DNA of 64,000 nt from Fluviicola sp. (GCA_017983675.1 JAGOAZ010000001.1:193968-257967), one strand, 5' to 3'. Numbered from the stretch's first letter, positions 8,073-18,078 are shown. Notes: a model not told the origin generated them from the sequence alone. Program-made: numbers and translations.

Positions 8073-9131
8073 TTATTCTAGATTTATTTTGGTTTCCTTC
8101 AAAGTTACTAAATCAATCATGAAAATTTCTGAATTTTCGACTATTTGGCCTGTAAAATTACCATCAGAATCCTTTATAGTATAACTGACAATTCGTTCAC
8201 CAACTATTTCAGTCCCATTTGATGAACATGATATGGAATTATAGCGCTTACTATGGCAAAAATTGATTAACTTGGTAAATGAACCAGAGTTTATATTTAA
8301 TTTATAAAGACCATCCATATCGCTATTATTATAAAACGTAAAATAAGCAATTTGACTATTGCTCGACCATGCAACTCCTCTTATGAGATCTGTTTTAAAT
8401 TGGGATGAATTATTGAATATACTTGTAAATGACATGGATGACAACGGAGCATAAGCAAAGTGAATTTCATTGTTTATTATCGTATTCGTTAACAGAATAT
8501 TCTGACTTGAAATTTCATTAAACACAGCACTACCTTGATTAATGTCACCATCTCTCATTAATGTATCAGTTATTGTATTAGAAACACCTTGCTTGAAAAA
8601 ATAATACGGATATGAAGGAGGTTTGTTTGGTGAATGAAGCCAAAATAAATTTTCACCTTCAGAATCCCATGCAGGAGAAATATTACCACCTGAAACTGAT
8701 TTTTGAGTTAAACTATCACCATTATCTTTTACAATCCATAGTTGATAATTTTGTTCAAAAACATTATCAAAAGCAATCCAGCCTTTTCTGCTCCATTTAG
8801 GTTGACTAATAATTTTGACATTGTTGGCTAGTATAGTTTTGATACCAGTTGATATATTGAATTTAACTAATTGAAATTCATCTAATTCAAAGTCTTTATA
8901 ATTATAAACAAATTCGTTTGGATTATTGGGATTAAAACAGGGTGACTGAAACTGAAAACGCTCATGGCTAAAAAAAGTAATCCCTTGAAAAGTTTCCAAT
9001 TCTTTAAAATCTAAACATTCAATTCCATTCGGTTCAGAACAAGGCTGTGGCTTGTCTTTTCGACAAGCCACAGCACTCATTAATAAAAGAATGACTACGA
9101 AAAAATTAATTTTCTTTCTTTTTTTTAGCAT
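8073..9131 (-). CDS. TolB-like beta-propeller lipoprotein
   Basis: 352 residues. The N-terminus is a lipoprotein signal: a basic start (MLKKRKKINFF), a hydrophobic core and the lipobox SAVAC, with Cys at about residue 23. The mature part has repeated propeller-type blades of WD40/TolB kind: PKWSRKGWIAFDN, SPAWDSEGENLFWLHSPN, GVAWSSNSQIAYFTFYNNSD and ISCSSNGTEIVGE. Such lipoproteins usually act as envelope scaffolds; nothing indicates catalysis. Its start overlaps the stop of the subtilase gene by one base and the barrel gene follows immediately, so the three are probably co-expressed envelope or secreted proteins. Confidence 0.7.
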   Translation of the reverse strand: MLKKRKKINFFVVILLLMSAVACRKDKPQPCSEPNGIECLDFKELETFQGITFFSHERFQFQSPCFNPNNPNEFVYNYKDFELDEFQLVKFNISTGIKTILANNVKIISQPKWSRKGWIAFDNVFEQNYQLWIVKDNGDSLTQKSVSGGNISPAWDSEGENLFWLHSPNKPPSYPYYFFKQGVSNTITDTLMRDGDINQGSAVFNEISSQNILLTNTIINNEIHFAYAPLSSMSFTSIFNNSSQFKTDLIRGVAWSSNSQIAYFTFYNNSDMDGLYKLNINSGSFTKLINFCHSKRYNSISCSSNGTEIVGERIVSYTIKDSDGNFTGQIVENSEIFMIDLVTLKETKINLE

Positions 9132-12100
9132 TAGTTCTTAATTACTAGTTTTGAAATCATTTTAGAACCTACTGTTAAGTTGACTGTGTATAGACCGTTA
9201 GCTAAATTCGCTAAATTGACCGTTGTCGAATGCTTTCCTAACTGCTGTTCTCCTAACTCATGGTTAGCTACAATTCTGCCCATAGCATCATATACTAAAA
9301 TTTTAGCATTAGAAGATTCGTTGAGATTATAGTCAATTGTTATTTTATTATTTGTTGGATTGGGAAAAATTGTTAAATCGTTTTCTAAGTTGTTTTCTTC
9401 AATATTCGTAGTTGCATTATCTCGCACATACAAAGAATAGGCTGTTCTTAAATCACTTGGAGGCGCTGGTATCCATTTATTTATGGCTTGCCCTAAGAGA
9501 TTTGATGTAATATACCAACAAAATGTTGTTGTGGTTACCGCCGCAACATTTTGACTTAAAGTTGGTGTATAAGTAAAATATGTAACACCAGATATTGGGT
9601 TTGCTGCAGACACACCAATACTTGAGCTATATCTTGGCCAGTGACCTATTACCTCTTGTGTCGGTGAAAAGATATCGACAAACGTATTTGTAACTTGATA
9701 TCTGGTAGCAAAATAATTACCAGCAGCAACACCATTCAAATTCGTTGCAACATTTACTTGAACATTATATGATGGTATCGATGTCATATTATTTTGACCT
9801 CCAGAATGTTTTACATGAAATTCTGGCAATGAAAGTCGAAATAAAGATTCTTCAGCATTAACTCTACCAAAACCTGTAAATTGATCATAACCAGCAGGTG
9901 TAACATCGGTTGGAAAACTAGTTATTAATGCTTCCATATCTTCAGGAGCTAAATTATTTGGGTAACCGTTATTAACATTGTGCTCACTATACAATAAACC
10001 ACAAACGCCACTAACCATTGGTGCCGCGAAAGAGGTTCCATCTCCGTTATAACTATAACCTGAATTGTCAAAATTGTCTAATGTAGAATAGATATCATTT
10101 GTACCTGGCGCAACAACGTCAAGGTCATTTCCAAATGTAGAAAAATACGCTCTTGATCCCGAAGCATCATTTGCGCCTACTTTTAATGCCCACTCATCTT
10201 TGTAACTTGCAGGATACATAATCGTGGAATTACCTGTGTTCCCGCTTGATGCCACAAAAATACAATTGTTTTCATAACAAGATTTTACTGCATCTCTAAT
10301 TATAGTTGTAAAAGAAGAACTTGACCAGCTATGATTTTGAATATGAAGTCCAAAGCCATATCCAGTTGAAGGATTAAAAGCAGCACCTTCAACAATAGCA
10401 GGTGCAGCATAAGTAGCTAAAATAGAACCACTTGAACCAATCGTGATTTTAAAGGAAAATAGTTGACAACCAGTATTCCCATTTTGAACATCTCCACCAG
10501 CGACACCAGCAACGCCAATATTATTGTTTCGTAACGCACCAATAATTCCAGAAGTTGCAGTACCGTGTCCATTGCTATCAGGTTCTGTTTCCGAAAAAGG
10601 TGATAGATTTGACTCAAAATTCCATCCATCTACTATTTTAGTACCCGCACTTGTGCCATCGCCGAAATCTTCATGGCGCCAATTGATTCCAGAGTCAAAA
10701 CTCCCAACTTTTGTATATGTTTGACCAACTTGATTATCCCAAGCATCCTCTACCTCAATGCCATGAAATGGATTATATAAACCAGTTTGTTCTGATGCAT
10801 ACAATGCATCATTGGGCGCAGCATTAATTTCATAAATAAAATTGCGGTCAACATATTTAATCATTGGGTATAATGTCGAAATACTATCCGCAATTTGTTG
10901 TTCATTATAATTAAATGGAATATATACAGAGATAGTTGCCCAAAAATCATCCAAACGAGTTGTATCTCCTAATCTGGTAATTGAAATGGAGTCGGCTGTT
11001 GTCATTCTTAAGAAAATTTTGAAAGCATCAAGTTTCGACCAATCGAAACCTGTTTTTTGATTAAGTCCGTTTATTACAGCTGGTTTAACAAAATCAGACA
11101 ATACTCCAGCTGTAAATTTTTTATCATCAATTATATTGTAATTAATAGCTGTTTTATCAAAACGAATTAGTAATTCATTTGCATTATAATCTGCTCCACT
11201 TGAATCTGTTACAACATTTGTAGGTTTATCTTTGATACTATATTTTAAAGTTGTATTTTGAGTAATGCCATTTACTTCTGAAAACCCACTTACATAAATA
11301 TCATTATTTGAAACTAAGATTGATTTTGCCTCATTAATTTGATTACCTGCATCAAAAATTTCAACAAGTTTTAGGTCACCTGAAGATGAATAACATACTG
11401 TTGCAAATTCTTTTACTCCTGATTTATCTACCGAACCAGTTATAAAAACATCGCCATTTGTTGATAGTGCTAAATATTCAGCATTTGCTTGATAATCAAT
11501 TCCTTCAGATCCAAATTCTCTAAACCAAATTTCATTTCCGCTTTGGTCATATTTAATTGTAATATAATCTGTTCCTCCATTTACATTTTCCTTTGAACCA
11601 ACAATGTAAACATTACCTAAATCATCAACTGCAATAGCGTTTGCTATGTCTTCTTGACCACCATCAAAATTCTTAACCCATTCCAATCCAAAACTAGGAT
11701 TTATTTTAATTGTTTGTATATTTCGATTTCCATTTTCTTCAACGAAACCTGTAATATAACTATTATTATTTCCGTCAATAGTTATTGCAACCGCATTGTC
11801 TAATCCAACTCCTGCAACAATATTCCTTTGAGTGTTGATAATTGCACCTGTCAAAGTGTTTATTGCTAAGGATGCATAATCCCAATTTATTGGTGTAGAT
11901 GCAGATGCTCCAGTAACAATAAGTAAGTTACCATTTATTACTAAACTAGTTGCTGCATCATGATTATTTGCATAATCATATGTTGAATGCCATAGATAAA
12001 CTCCATTTGAATTAAATTTAACAATACCATAATCAGATGTTCCATTTGTAGTTTGTGTCCCACCTACTAAATAAACATTACCTGTACCATCGATTTTAAT

Positions 12101-12553
12101 ATCCGCTGGAATATCAATACCATTAGCAATACCATTCCAAGAACTAGAAAATAGTAAGGAACCTGTTGATGAATATTTCAATAATCCATAATCAATATTT
12201 GTATTTTGATGCAAAGCTGCAGTTATAAATATTTCATTGGAATTGTTAACGGCTAACTGTATTGCATAATCATTTCCGTTTCCTGTACCATTAAAGGTTT
12301 GTTGCCATAATACTGATCCGTAAGGGTTGTATTTAGTAACAAGTATATCCGAATTACCTGCTCCATTTAACGTGTTTGTTGCAACAATTAAATTTTGAAA
12401 ATTATCAAGAATGGAACTTGTTTTGTGAATATAACCAACTGTACCAGTTGCATTCTCCCATTCTCTGTTAATATAGGTTTGTTGTCCAAAAGTCGAAACG
12501 ATAAAACACGTCGTACTAAAAATCAATAAGGCTATTTTATAGATTGTTTTCAT
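9131..12553 (-). CDS. Secreted subtilisin-like serine protease with N-terminal propeller repeats and T9SS sorting domain
   Basis: 1140 residues. A signal peptide ends ...STFGQ. Residues ~30-430 contain repeated beta-propeller units of SBBP type (GNVYIVGSKENVNGGTDY, GDVFITGSVDKSG, NNSYITGFVEENG). A peptidase S8 domain spans ~600-900 with the triad motifs SFDSGINWRHEDFGDG (Asp, ~620), NGHGTATSG (His, ~663) and GDGTSFAAPMVSG (Ser, ~839). The C-terminus (IFPNPTNNKITIDYN ... GLYTVNLTVGSKMISKLVIK) is a T9SS type A sorting domain, so the protein should be exported through the outer membrane and attached or released. The catalytic residues appear intact. It is the first gene of an operon with the propeller lipoprotein and the barrel protein. 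Confidence 0.92.
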   Translation of the reverse strand: MKTIYKIALLIFSTTCFIVSTFGQQTYINREWENATGTVGYIHKTSSILDNFQNLIVATNTLNGAGNSDILVTKYNPYGSVLWQQTFNGTGNGNDYAIQLAVNNSNEIFITAALHQNTNIDYGLLKYSSTGSLLFSSSWNGIANGIDIPADIKIDGTGNVYLVGGTQTTNGTSDYGIVKFNSNGVYLWHSTYDYANNHDAATSLVINGNLLIVTGASASTPINWDYASLAINTLTGAIINTQRNIVAGVGLDNAVAITIDGNNNSYITGFVEENGNRNIQTIKINPSFGLEWVKNFDGGQEDIANAIAVDDLGNVYIVGSKENVNGGTDYITIKYDQSGNEIWFREFGSEGIDYQANAEYLALSTNGDVFITGSVDKSGVKEFATVCYSSSGDLKLVEIFDAGNQINEAKSILVSNNDIYVSGFSEVNGITQNTTLKYSIKDKPTNVVTDSSGADYNANELLIRFDKTAINYNIIDDKKFTAGVLSDFVKPAVINGLNQKTGFDWSKLDAFKIFLRMTTADSISITRLGDTTRLDDFWATISVYIPFNYNEQQIADSISTLYPMIKYVDRNFIYEINAAPNDALYASEQTGLYNPFHGIEVEDAWDNQVGQTYTKVGSFDSGINWRHEDFGDGTSAGTKIVDGWNFESNLSPFSETEPDSNGHGTATSGIIGALRNNNIGVAGVAGGDVQNGNTGCQLFSFKITIGSSGSILATYAAPAIVEGAAFNPSTGYGFGLHIQNHSWSSSSFTTIIRDAVKSCYENNCIFVASSGNTGNSTIMYPASYKDEWALKVGANDASGSRAYFSTFGNDLDVVAPGTNDIYSTLDNFDNSGYSYNGDGTSFAAPMVSGVCGLLYSEHNVNNGYPNNLAPEDMEALITSFPTDVTPAGYDQFTGFGRVNAEESLFRLSLPEFHVKHSGGQNNMTSIPSYNVQVNVATNLNGVAAGNYFATRYQVTNTFVDIFSPTQEVIGHWPRYSSSIGVSAANPISGVTYFTYTPTLSQNVAAVTTTTFCWYITSNLLGQAINKWIPAPPSDLRTAYSLYVRDNATTNIEENNLENDLTIFPNPTNNKITIDYNLNESSNAKILVYDAMGRIVANHELGEQQLGKHSTTVNLANLANGLYTVNLTVGSKMISKLVIKN

Positions 12554-13012
12554 TATTGTGATTTTAAATTTACTTAATAAATATTTGCGAGATTTATACT
12601 TTTCTCAAAGTTTCACATTGTAAATATCAAATCAGGAGGAAATAAATGGAGTTCATTTTTTGAATTAATCCGATAAAACCTGCATGAAGTTTTAATTTCT
12701 ATTGTTTTGTAACAATTCTCCATTTTAATTATCAATATGTATTAACTCAAAACATCCCTATCGATTTACACCTTTTATTATTAATAATAGAGTGAAAAAT
12801 GTTTTGTTGAATTTTACTTTTTTTTGAAGTCTAGCTTTTCCTCGATGAAACTATTCTTCTTCAAACACTTGTTGTTCCAAATCTATTCATGAACTAAATA
12901 GTGTGATAATTTACAATTTAGTTACCAAAATATTTCTAGCAGATCCAAATAAAAGCAGTGGGGTAAACTACATTTATAGTGTCGTGACTGACATAAAAAA
13001 ATGGTCTTTGTT
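12554..13012. other. Intergenic region, no gene seen
   Basis: About 460 AT-rich bases between two minus-strand genes. It should hold the promoter and leader of the subtilase operon and the 3' end of the upstream barrel gene. No open frame, tRNA or strong terminator stands out; only weak inverted repeats are visible (for example AAAAC...GTTTT near 12670). Confidence 0.4.
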
Positions 13013-13747
13013 TCAATTATAAACTTGTTTTCTATTACCTAAATAATATATAAAATCAATATTTAAGGTGCTTACTCTTGGTTGTATAGTTGTCTGTAAC
13101 TTCTGTGTTTGATACTGTACTTTCATTCCTATTTGAGGATTATTTATTGAACCAATCCTATAAGAAATGCCATAATCAAATTTACGTCCATTTTTAAGTG
13201 AAGTTCTAATCTTTATTCCTGTTCCTATATTATTACTTTGCCAAGTTAGATCGAGGTTTGGATAAATCTCTTCGTAGCTTATTACATTTTCAAATTGTGA
13301 ATTTCCACTAAGTTTTTGAATACCAACAAAACTATAAGAGTAAGATACCGTATAAAAAAATTCATAATATGGTTTTTTTGAAATAAACAAGCGTAAACCT
13401 AAGTTAAGTTCATTAGTGTAAGAAAGTGTACGCAAGTTTAATTGTGAAAAATCTGAATTCTTAATAAAGTTAAGTCCCATTCTATTAGAATTTATTCCCG
13501 ATGAAATTTCAAAAAGCCATTTGTTTTTTTGGAAATTCACACTCGAACCGATATTTAAACCAATTAACCCATTTCGAATTGAAAAAGAATTTTCATCAAA
13601 ATCTGATTTATCCTTGACATAGCTAAAACTAAGATTTGGGTGAATTTTAAATCCTATTCTAATATCTTTCTGGGCATTTGATTTTGAAAAACAATAAAAA
13701 ACCAGTACACAGACAAGTGCATACCGGTTATTTTTTTTTCTATTCAC
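13013..13747 (-). CDS. Outer-membrane beta-barrel-like protein
   Basis: 244 residues beginning MNRKKNNRYALVCVLVFYC, with a signal peptide ending near SNAQ. The mature sequence has alternating amphipathic strands with aromatic ends (GLRLFISKKPYYEFFYTVSY, GTGIKIRTSLKNGRKFDYGI) and looks like a PorT/OMP_b-brl-type barrel of Bacteroidota. The last residues (FIYYLGNRKQVYN) do not end in a canonical aromatic. It directly follows the T9SS cargo gene 13747-14847, sharing its stop/start base, so the two form an operon. Function unknown. Confidence 0.55.
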   Translation of the reverse strand: MNRKKNNRYALVCVLVFYCFSKSNAQKDIRIGFKIHPNLSFSYVKDKSDFDENSFSIRNGLIGLNIGSSVNFQKNKWLFEISSGINSNRMGLNFIKNSDFSQLNLRTLSYTNELNLGLRLFISKKPYYEFFYTVSYSYSFVGIQKLSGNSQFENVISYEEIYPNLDLTWQSNNIGTGIKIRTSLKNGRKFDYGISYRIGSINNPQIGMKVQYQTQKLQTTIQPRVSTLNIDFIYYLGNRKQVYN

Positions 13748-14847
13748 TATTTAAAGAATTTTTTAGAATAATATTCATCTCCTGATTTCATCATGAATAA
13801 ATAAACTCCAGAAGAATAAGCAGAAACATCAACGGTCATTTCTGTCCTTGCAAGATCTACTTTCATAGTTTTTAATACTTGACCAGAAAGGGATAAAATT
13901 GAAATTTCATCAATTATTTTTTCATGATTATTAGTTGTAACAAATCCAGTTACTGAACCATTTTTTAATAAAACATTGAAATCAAACGTAATACCTTTTT
14001 TTAATTCATCAACAAAAATTCTACCTTCAGAAGAGTCAAGATTAGGTGCGTATTTATCAGAAATCCCTCCTCCTAAATTCCCACCATCACCAGATACTTC
14101 CACACAAACATTTTCTATATTGATATTATTAGGCAAAATATATTGTTTGTGAACACCCTGTATACCAAATTCATAATTATTTCCAGTTGTTCTATCTTGA
14201 AAATCAGATTGAATAAAATTTCCCTCTAAAAATAATTTTCCATTAATTATTGAAGCCTTGGCTTTCCAAAGGCTAGTTGATTTAACAGGCTCACCATTAA
14301 TGATTTCAAAAGTATATATCTCAACTTGAAAAGTACTATAACTGTTTAACAAGTCTAATGAACTAATAAGTAGTTTACCATTTAAATTATCAATCGATAT
14401 TGTTCTGGTTAATTCGTTGTATTCAATTCCATTATCCGCAAGACCAGAATAGGTATAATTTTCATCATTTTCTGATTTTTGAATTCCAATTGCCTTCATT
14501 GGAGCAAAGTTGAAAAAAGAAGGAAGAAAATCTACATCCTCACCGTGTTTCCAACCACATTTTGACCAACCTGAACCTGACCCACCGCCAGAATTCCTAA
14601 AAGATTCAGCATAACCACAATTAGATGTGTTATTAACTGCATAAGAGGAGATATTAGTCGATGCATAGCCACAACCACCATCATATGTCCAAGAATAAAA
14701 TAATTGACCTGGGGGTTTCAGTTTAGCTCGTGCTGTATATCTTTTTGTAATAGCACATTGAAAATATTTTGCATTACTCCAATCTGCAAAAACGTTCTCA
14801 ACAGAGAAAAATGTGACTACTATTAAACTAAAAATTAACTTTTTCAT
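13747..14847 (-). CDS. Secreted protein with T9SS C-terminal sorting domain
   Basis: Start taken at the ATG at 14847, which begins a good signal peptide (MKKLIFSLIVVTFFSVENVF-A); a start 17 codons upstream would bury it. About 366 residues. The N-terminal ~100 residues are Gly-, Ser-, Trp- and Cys-rich (YDGGCGYASTNISS, SGGGSGSGWSKCGWKHGED), perhaps a disulphide-stabilised module. The C-terminus ends SGVYLFMMKSGDEYYSKKFFK, a standard T9SS type A domain for outer-membrane export. No catalytic motif recognised. It is co-transcribed with the downstream barrel gene. Confidence 0.65.
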   Translation of the reverse strand: MKKLIFSLIVVTFFSVENVFADWSNAKYFQCAITKRYTARAKLKPPGQLFYSWTYDGGCGYASTNISSYAVNNTSNCGYAESFRNSGGGSGSGWSKCGWKHGEDVDFLPSFFNFAPMKAIGIQKSENDENYTYSGLADNGIEYNELTRTISIDNLNGKLLISSLDLLNSYSTFQVEIYTFEIINGEPVKSTSLWKAKASIINGKLFLEGNFIQSDFQDRTTGNNYEFGIQGVHKQYILPNNINIENVCVEVSGDGGNLGGGISDKYAPNLDSSEGRIFVDELKKGITFDFNVLLKNGSVTGFVTTNNHEKIIDEISILSLSGQVLKTMKVDLARTEMTVDVSAYSSGVYLFMMKSGDEYYSKKFFK

Positions 14848-14940
14848 CTTTTTTATTTTAATGATGAATTTCACTCTTGATAAATTAAGGAGTATCAAGA
14901 ATTTGCACTATTGCCAATTTTCTCCCTTTATTATCATTTT

Positions 14941-15168
14941 TTACCCTTTAATATTTTTTGGATCATTTCCATAAGAATTCTTCTCCCGAATTTTACCATC
15001 CTGTCCTTGAATAATTACTTCCGAATTCTGATTACGTGCTATCTGTTTTGCAATTTCTTTTGCTTCAGCTTGTGTTTTTGTAACTACAGTTGCTTTAACG
15101 TTTCCAGCCCCTTTAACTTGCCATCCATCTTGATGTTTAGTTACATGTTGATTTTTCCCTTTTGACAT
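14941..15168 (-). CDS. DUF2188-family small protein
   Basis: 75 residues: MSKGKNQHVTKHQDGWQVKG, then ATVVTKTQAEAKEIAKQIAR, then SEVIIQGQDGKIREKNSYGND. This is the full-length DUF2188 pattern, in which HVxxxxDGWxVK is followed by a helix rich in Ala/Lys and the terminal IxxKxSYGxDP motif. Members are small cytosolic proteins of unknown function, scattered in many bacteria and often near mobile DNA. It appears monocistronic. Confidence 0.8.
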   Translation of the reverse strand: MSKGKNQHVTKHQDGWQVKGAGNVKATVVTKTQAEAKEIAKQIARNQNSEVIIQGQDGKIREKNSYGNDPKNIKG

Positions 15169-15306
15169 TTTAAATATTGGTTAGTTATTCATTACATTGT
15201 AATAAATAGTTAATAATTTCAACTTGAATAGCTGAATATTCAGTTGATTGCGACAAAGTAAAATCATATTTTTCAAGCATGCAATGGGATCCGTCCTAGA
15301 GAAAAA

Positions 15307-15321
15307 TAGTACTTGTACTAG
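15307..15321. promoter_or_regulatory. Palindrome shared with 2838-2852
   Basis: TAGTACTTGTACTAG is an inverted repeat (TAGTAC-TT-GTACTA) about 100 bases upstream of the two-component operon, and the identical 15 bases lie about 105 bases upstream of the 2957 gene fragment. Similar placement suggests a regulator-binding site or a promoter-associated element; this is inference. Confidence 0.35.
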
Positions 15322-15418
15322 GATTTTAAGTTTTAATGAAAGTTTAAGTTGTTTTTAATTGTTTTGAATAAAAAAGAAAACATAGTTTTGTTTTTATTGA
15401 TTATTTAAATCAATTTTT

Positions 15419-15733
15419 ATGTCTTTTAATGGAAGTGAAGGAGCGTTTATTACGCTAGAAGAAGGGGCTGCAATGACGGCTAGTTATAGAAGTACAATTC
15501 AATCAGGTGACACAATTGGACAATTTATTGGTGTAGAAATCATCAATAGAATTTTAGCGCAAAAGAATTGTGTAGGTATTCGTTTTTATTATGCAATTGA
15601 TGAAAATGGTTCGAAAAATTTAGTTTGTGTTGGAGTTGATGAAAATGAAAACGATCTTTACGAGGGTTTAATTGCAGATCAATTTAAAAAATGTCCTCCA
15701 CGTTGCTCACATTCAAATCCGTTGAATAGCTAA
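15419..15733 (+). CDS. Small conserved-looking hypothetical protein
   Basis: 104 residues starting MSFNGSEGAFITLEEGAAMT, followed by a central VGIRFYYAIDENGSKNLVCV and a Cys-containing tail (KKCPPRCSHSN). The pattern reminds me of small Bacteroidota hypothetical proteins encoded near sensor operons, but I do not recognise a named family. The CPPRC motif could bind metal or form a disulphide. Its stop overlaps the start of the membrane protein gene, and a sensor kinase and response regulator follow, so it is probably part of the same operon. Confidence 0.55.
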   Translation: MSFNGSEGAFITLEEGAAMTASYRSTIQSGDTIGQFIGVEIINRILAQKNCVGIRFYYAIDENGSKNLVCVGVDENENDLYEGLIADQFKKCPPRCSHSNPLNS

Positions 15734-16329
15734 TGTTTAATGAGGCATTATACTATTTTGTATTATTTTCGAGTATTATTCCTTTAATAGCAATATTTAA
15801 AACAAAGGGAGTTTTTGCACTAAAATCGATTATTGGTTTATTAATTGCCTTTCGATTTTTGACTGATTTCCTTTGTTTTTATTTTGAAACTTATTTAAAT
15901 AATAGTAATCCGCTTTTTCATGTTACATTACCTATTAATTTCTTACTGATATTCTTGGTGATTAGTCAGGAAATATCGTTGAAGAAAATTCAAAAACCAA
16001 TCTTTCTAATTGTTTTAATTGCTTCTTTTTTCGATTTTTCAATCAATACGATTGTGGGTCCAACTTCTATAATTAACAGCGTCACTTATTTTTTAATTTC
16101 AAGTATTGGAAGCTATGTAATTTATCATATTGAAATAAATACGAACATTAAGTATGTAATATTTCCTTTAACTGCTTATTACTCACTTTTATTTTTCTAT
16201 TCACTTTTCGAGGAGCAAATTTGTAAGTCTGCAGAATTATATGATAGTTTTTTCATTATCGTTGCTTCAGCTACTTTATTACTTAATGTTACATTAACCA
16301 GAGGATTATGGCTGAAGAAAATCAAATAA
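15733..16329 (+). CDS. Polytopic membrane protein of the two-component operon
   Basis: 198 residues with about six to seven hydrophobic helices, including YYFVLFSSIIPLIAIF, SIIGLLIAFRFLTDFLCFYF, LPINFLLIFLVISQEI, PIFLIVLIASFFDF, VTYFLISSIGSYVIYHI and FIIVASATLLLNVTL. There is no signal peptide and no recognised family. It overlaps the small gene before it by one base and the kinase gene after it by 22 bases, so expression is tightly coupled. It could be the membrane sensor that feeds the kinase, whose own input region is minimal. Confidence 0.65.
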   Translation: MFNEALYYFVLFSSIIPLIAIFKTKGVFALKSIIGLLIAFRFLTDFLCFYFETYLNNSNPLFHVTLPINFLLIFLVISQEISLKKIQKPIFLIVLIASFFDFSINTIVGPTSIINSVTYFLISSIGSYVIYHIEINTNIKYVIFPLTAYYSLLFFYSLFEEQICKSAELYDSFFIIVASATLLLNVTLTRGLWLKKIK

Positions 16330-17111
16330 TTTATATTGTTTTAATTGGGATGGTGTTTTCAGGTTTTATGATAACAGGTATGTTTTTATTTGCTCGTAAA
16401 AACAAGAAAATCCAAGATTTAAGTGCTAAATTGCTAAAAGAAGAACAAGCAATTAGGGATTTTGAAAAACTAGAAGTTGCTATTACTACACAAGAAGCTG
16501 AAAGAAACCAAATTGCTCGAATGCTTCATGATGATGTGGGAGCAATACTTTCATTAGCTCAAAAAAACATATTCTTTATTAAAAAACAAGCAAAAAATGG
16601 AATTTTTGAGCACCAATCAATTGATTTGACGGGTGAATTTATCCAAGAATCGATCAATCAATTAAGACGAATAAACAAAGGGTTGATTCCTCATTATTTA
16701 TTGAAATTTGGATTAGTGAAAGCGCTAGAAAGAATGGCGAAACAAAAAACGGATACCTTAGTCGAGTCTTTTATCTTTAAATCTCACTTACCTGATAAAC
16801 TGATACTTTCAGATCAGATTATGACACAATATTTCTACATAACGAGTGAGCTAATAACAAATTTAATAAAACACAGTTACCCATCAAACATTGAAATGAA
16901 CCTCAACTTAGAAGCGGGAGTTCTCATACTAAAAATTCAACACAATGGGATAGCTTTAGCGCAACGTGATTTTAATAATTTGTCAAAAGATTCAGATAGC
17001 TTAGGCCTTGAAAACATTCGATATCGTTTAGAAGTTATAAAAGGTAAAATTACTTTTTATCGCTCAAAAACGTTGGGGTTCATAGAAATACACACAAAAC
17101 TAAATACGTGA
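16308..17111 (+). CDS. Sensor histidine kinase, NarX/DesK-type (HisKA_3-like)
   Basis: 267 residues. One membrane helix (about residues 8-28) precedes a coiled linker. The phospho-acceptor motif is ERNQIARMLHDDVGAIL with His74, typical of HisKA_3-type kinases. The catalytic domain keeps an N-box (SELITNLIKHS, ~190-200) and a C-terminal glycine motif (SLGLENIRYRLE). The G1 motif is degenerate (IQHNGIAL where DNGxG is usual), so ATP binding may be altered. There is no periplasmic sensor domain, so the preceding polytopic protein may sense. It is followed immediately by its LuxR-type regulator. Confidence 0.85.
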   Translation: MAEENQIIYIVLIGMVFSGFMITGMFLFARKNKKIQDLSAKLLKEEQAIRDFEKLEVAITTQEAERNQIARMLHDDVGAILSLAQKNIFFIKKQAKNGIFEHQSIDLTGEFIQESINQLRRINKGLIPHYLLKFGLVKALERMAKQKTDTLVESFIFKSHLPDKLILSDQIMTQYFYITSELITNLIKHSYPSNIEMNLNLEAGVLILKIQHNGIALAQRDFNNLSKDSDSLGLENIRYRLEVIKGKITFYRSKTLGFIEIHTKLNT

Positions 17112-17890
17112 TGAATAAGACTACACCAAATCAAAAAATCAAAATTGCCTTAGTTGAAGATCACTTTGTAGTGCGAAAAGGGCTATGTGCGATGCTTAGC
17201 ATGATTCCAGAACTTGACCTAGTTTTTGATGCTGCAAACGGTCAAGAATTCTTAGATCAAATCAAAGAAAAAGAAATTGATGTGGTTTTGTTAGACCTTG
17301 AAATGCCAATTATGAATGGCATTCAAACCGTCAAAGAACTTAAAGAGATGGGGTCGTCCATTAAAATTGTCATGTTGACAATGCATGATGATTATGAAAT
17401 CGCATTTGATGTCTTAAATGATGGTGTTGATGCCTATTTATTAAAAGAATGTACATTGGATGAAATGCTGGATGCAATTCAAAAAGTACATGAGAATGTT
17501 GAATATTCAAACACGTTCATGAAAGATACGTTAATACACAATCTTGCTGAAAATAGGAAGAATTCCTTCAAAATGGAATTACTGAAATTAAGTGAACGAG
17601 ATATAAAAATCTTAAAACTGATTTGTGATGGAAAAACGAGTCAATATATCAGTGAATATGCGGCTACGTCAAAGAAAAATATTGATTTAATTCGATCCAA
17701 GTTATTGACAAAGTTCAATGTTTCTTCTGCTAATGAGTTAATTCGCGTAGCAATATTGAATGGCTTTTACAAACCAAGAACCAATTCAGAAATTGAGCAA
17801 GAACACATCCAAGACATGAAAATACAAACAGATCGGCGAATAGATAAGTTGAAACAAAACAATAGCAACAAAATAAAAAACCAGGACTAA
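17111..17890 (+). CDS. LuxR/NarL-family response regulator
   Basis: Start taken at the ATG at 17111, which overlaps the kinase stop; a GTG one codon earlier is possible. 259 residues. The REC domain has the acidic pocket (IALVEDHF), the phospho-Asp in VVLLDLEMPIMNG (Asp62) and the conserved Thr and Lys regions (VMLTMHDD, YLLKECTL). The C-terminal LuxR HTH is LSERDIKILKLICDGKTSQ through SKLLTKFNVSSANELIRVAI. A Lys/Asn-rich tail of about 35 residues follows the HTH and is unusual. Target genes are not evident. Confidence 0.9.
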   Translation: MNKTTPNQKIKIALVEDHFVVRKGLCAMLSMIPELDLVFDAANGQEFLDQIKEKEIDVVLLDLEMPIMNGIQTVKELKEMGSSIKIVMLTMHDDYEIAFDVLNDGVDAYLLKECTLDEMLDAIQKVHENVEYSNTFMKDTLIHNLAENRKNSFKMELLKLSERDIKILKLICDGKTSQYISEYAATSKKNIDLIRSKLLTKFNVSSANELIRVAILNGFYKPRTNSEIEQEHIQDMKIQTDRRIDKLKQNNSNKIKNQD

Positions 17891-18078
17891 CTTGGAAATG
17901 ATAAAATGATAAGTGTTTCTAATTAAGAAAGCCTTACTATCATTTCAAGAGTTATTCAAACAAGAGATAAATAAAATAAAACTACTCAACACCAAATTGG
18001 TATAACAGAACTTGCAAAAAAAACTTGATACAGGAGATGTTAAATGGGAATGTGAGTGAAACTTAAATTATATAATCT

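Noticed and set aside
17990..18055. Possible gene remnant before the CBASS CD-NTase (ITELAKK and KKLDTGDVKWECE in two frames)
   Set aside because: Too short and frame-broken to assign to any family; left as unexplained intergenic sequence.
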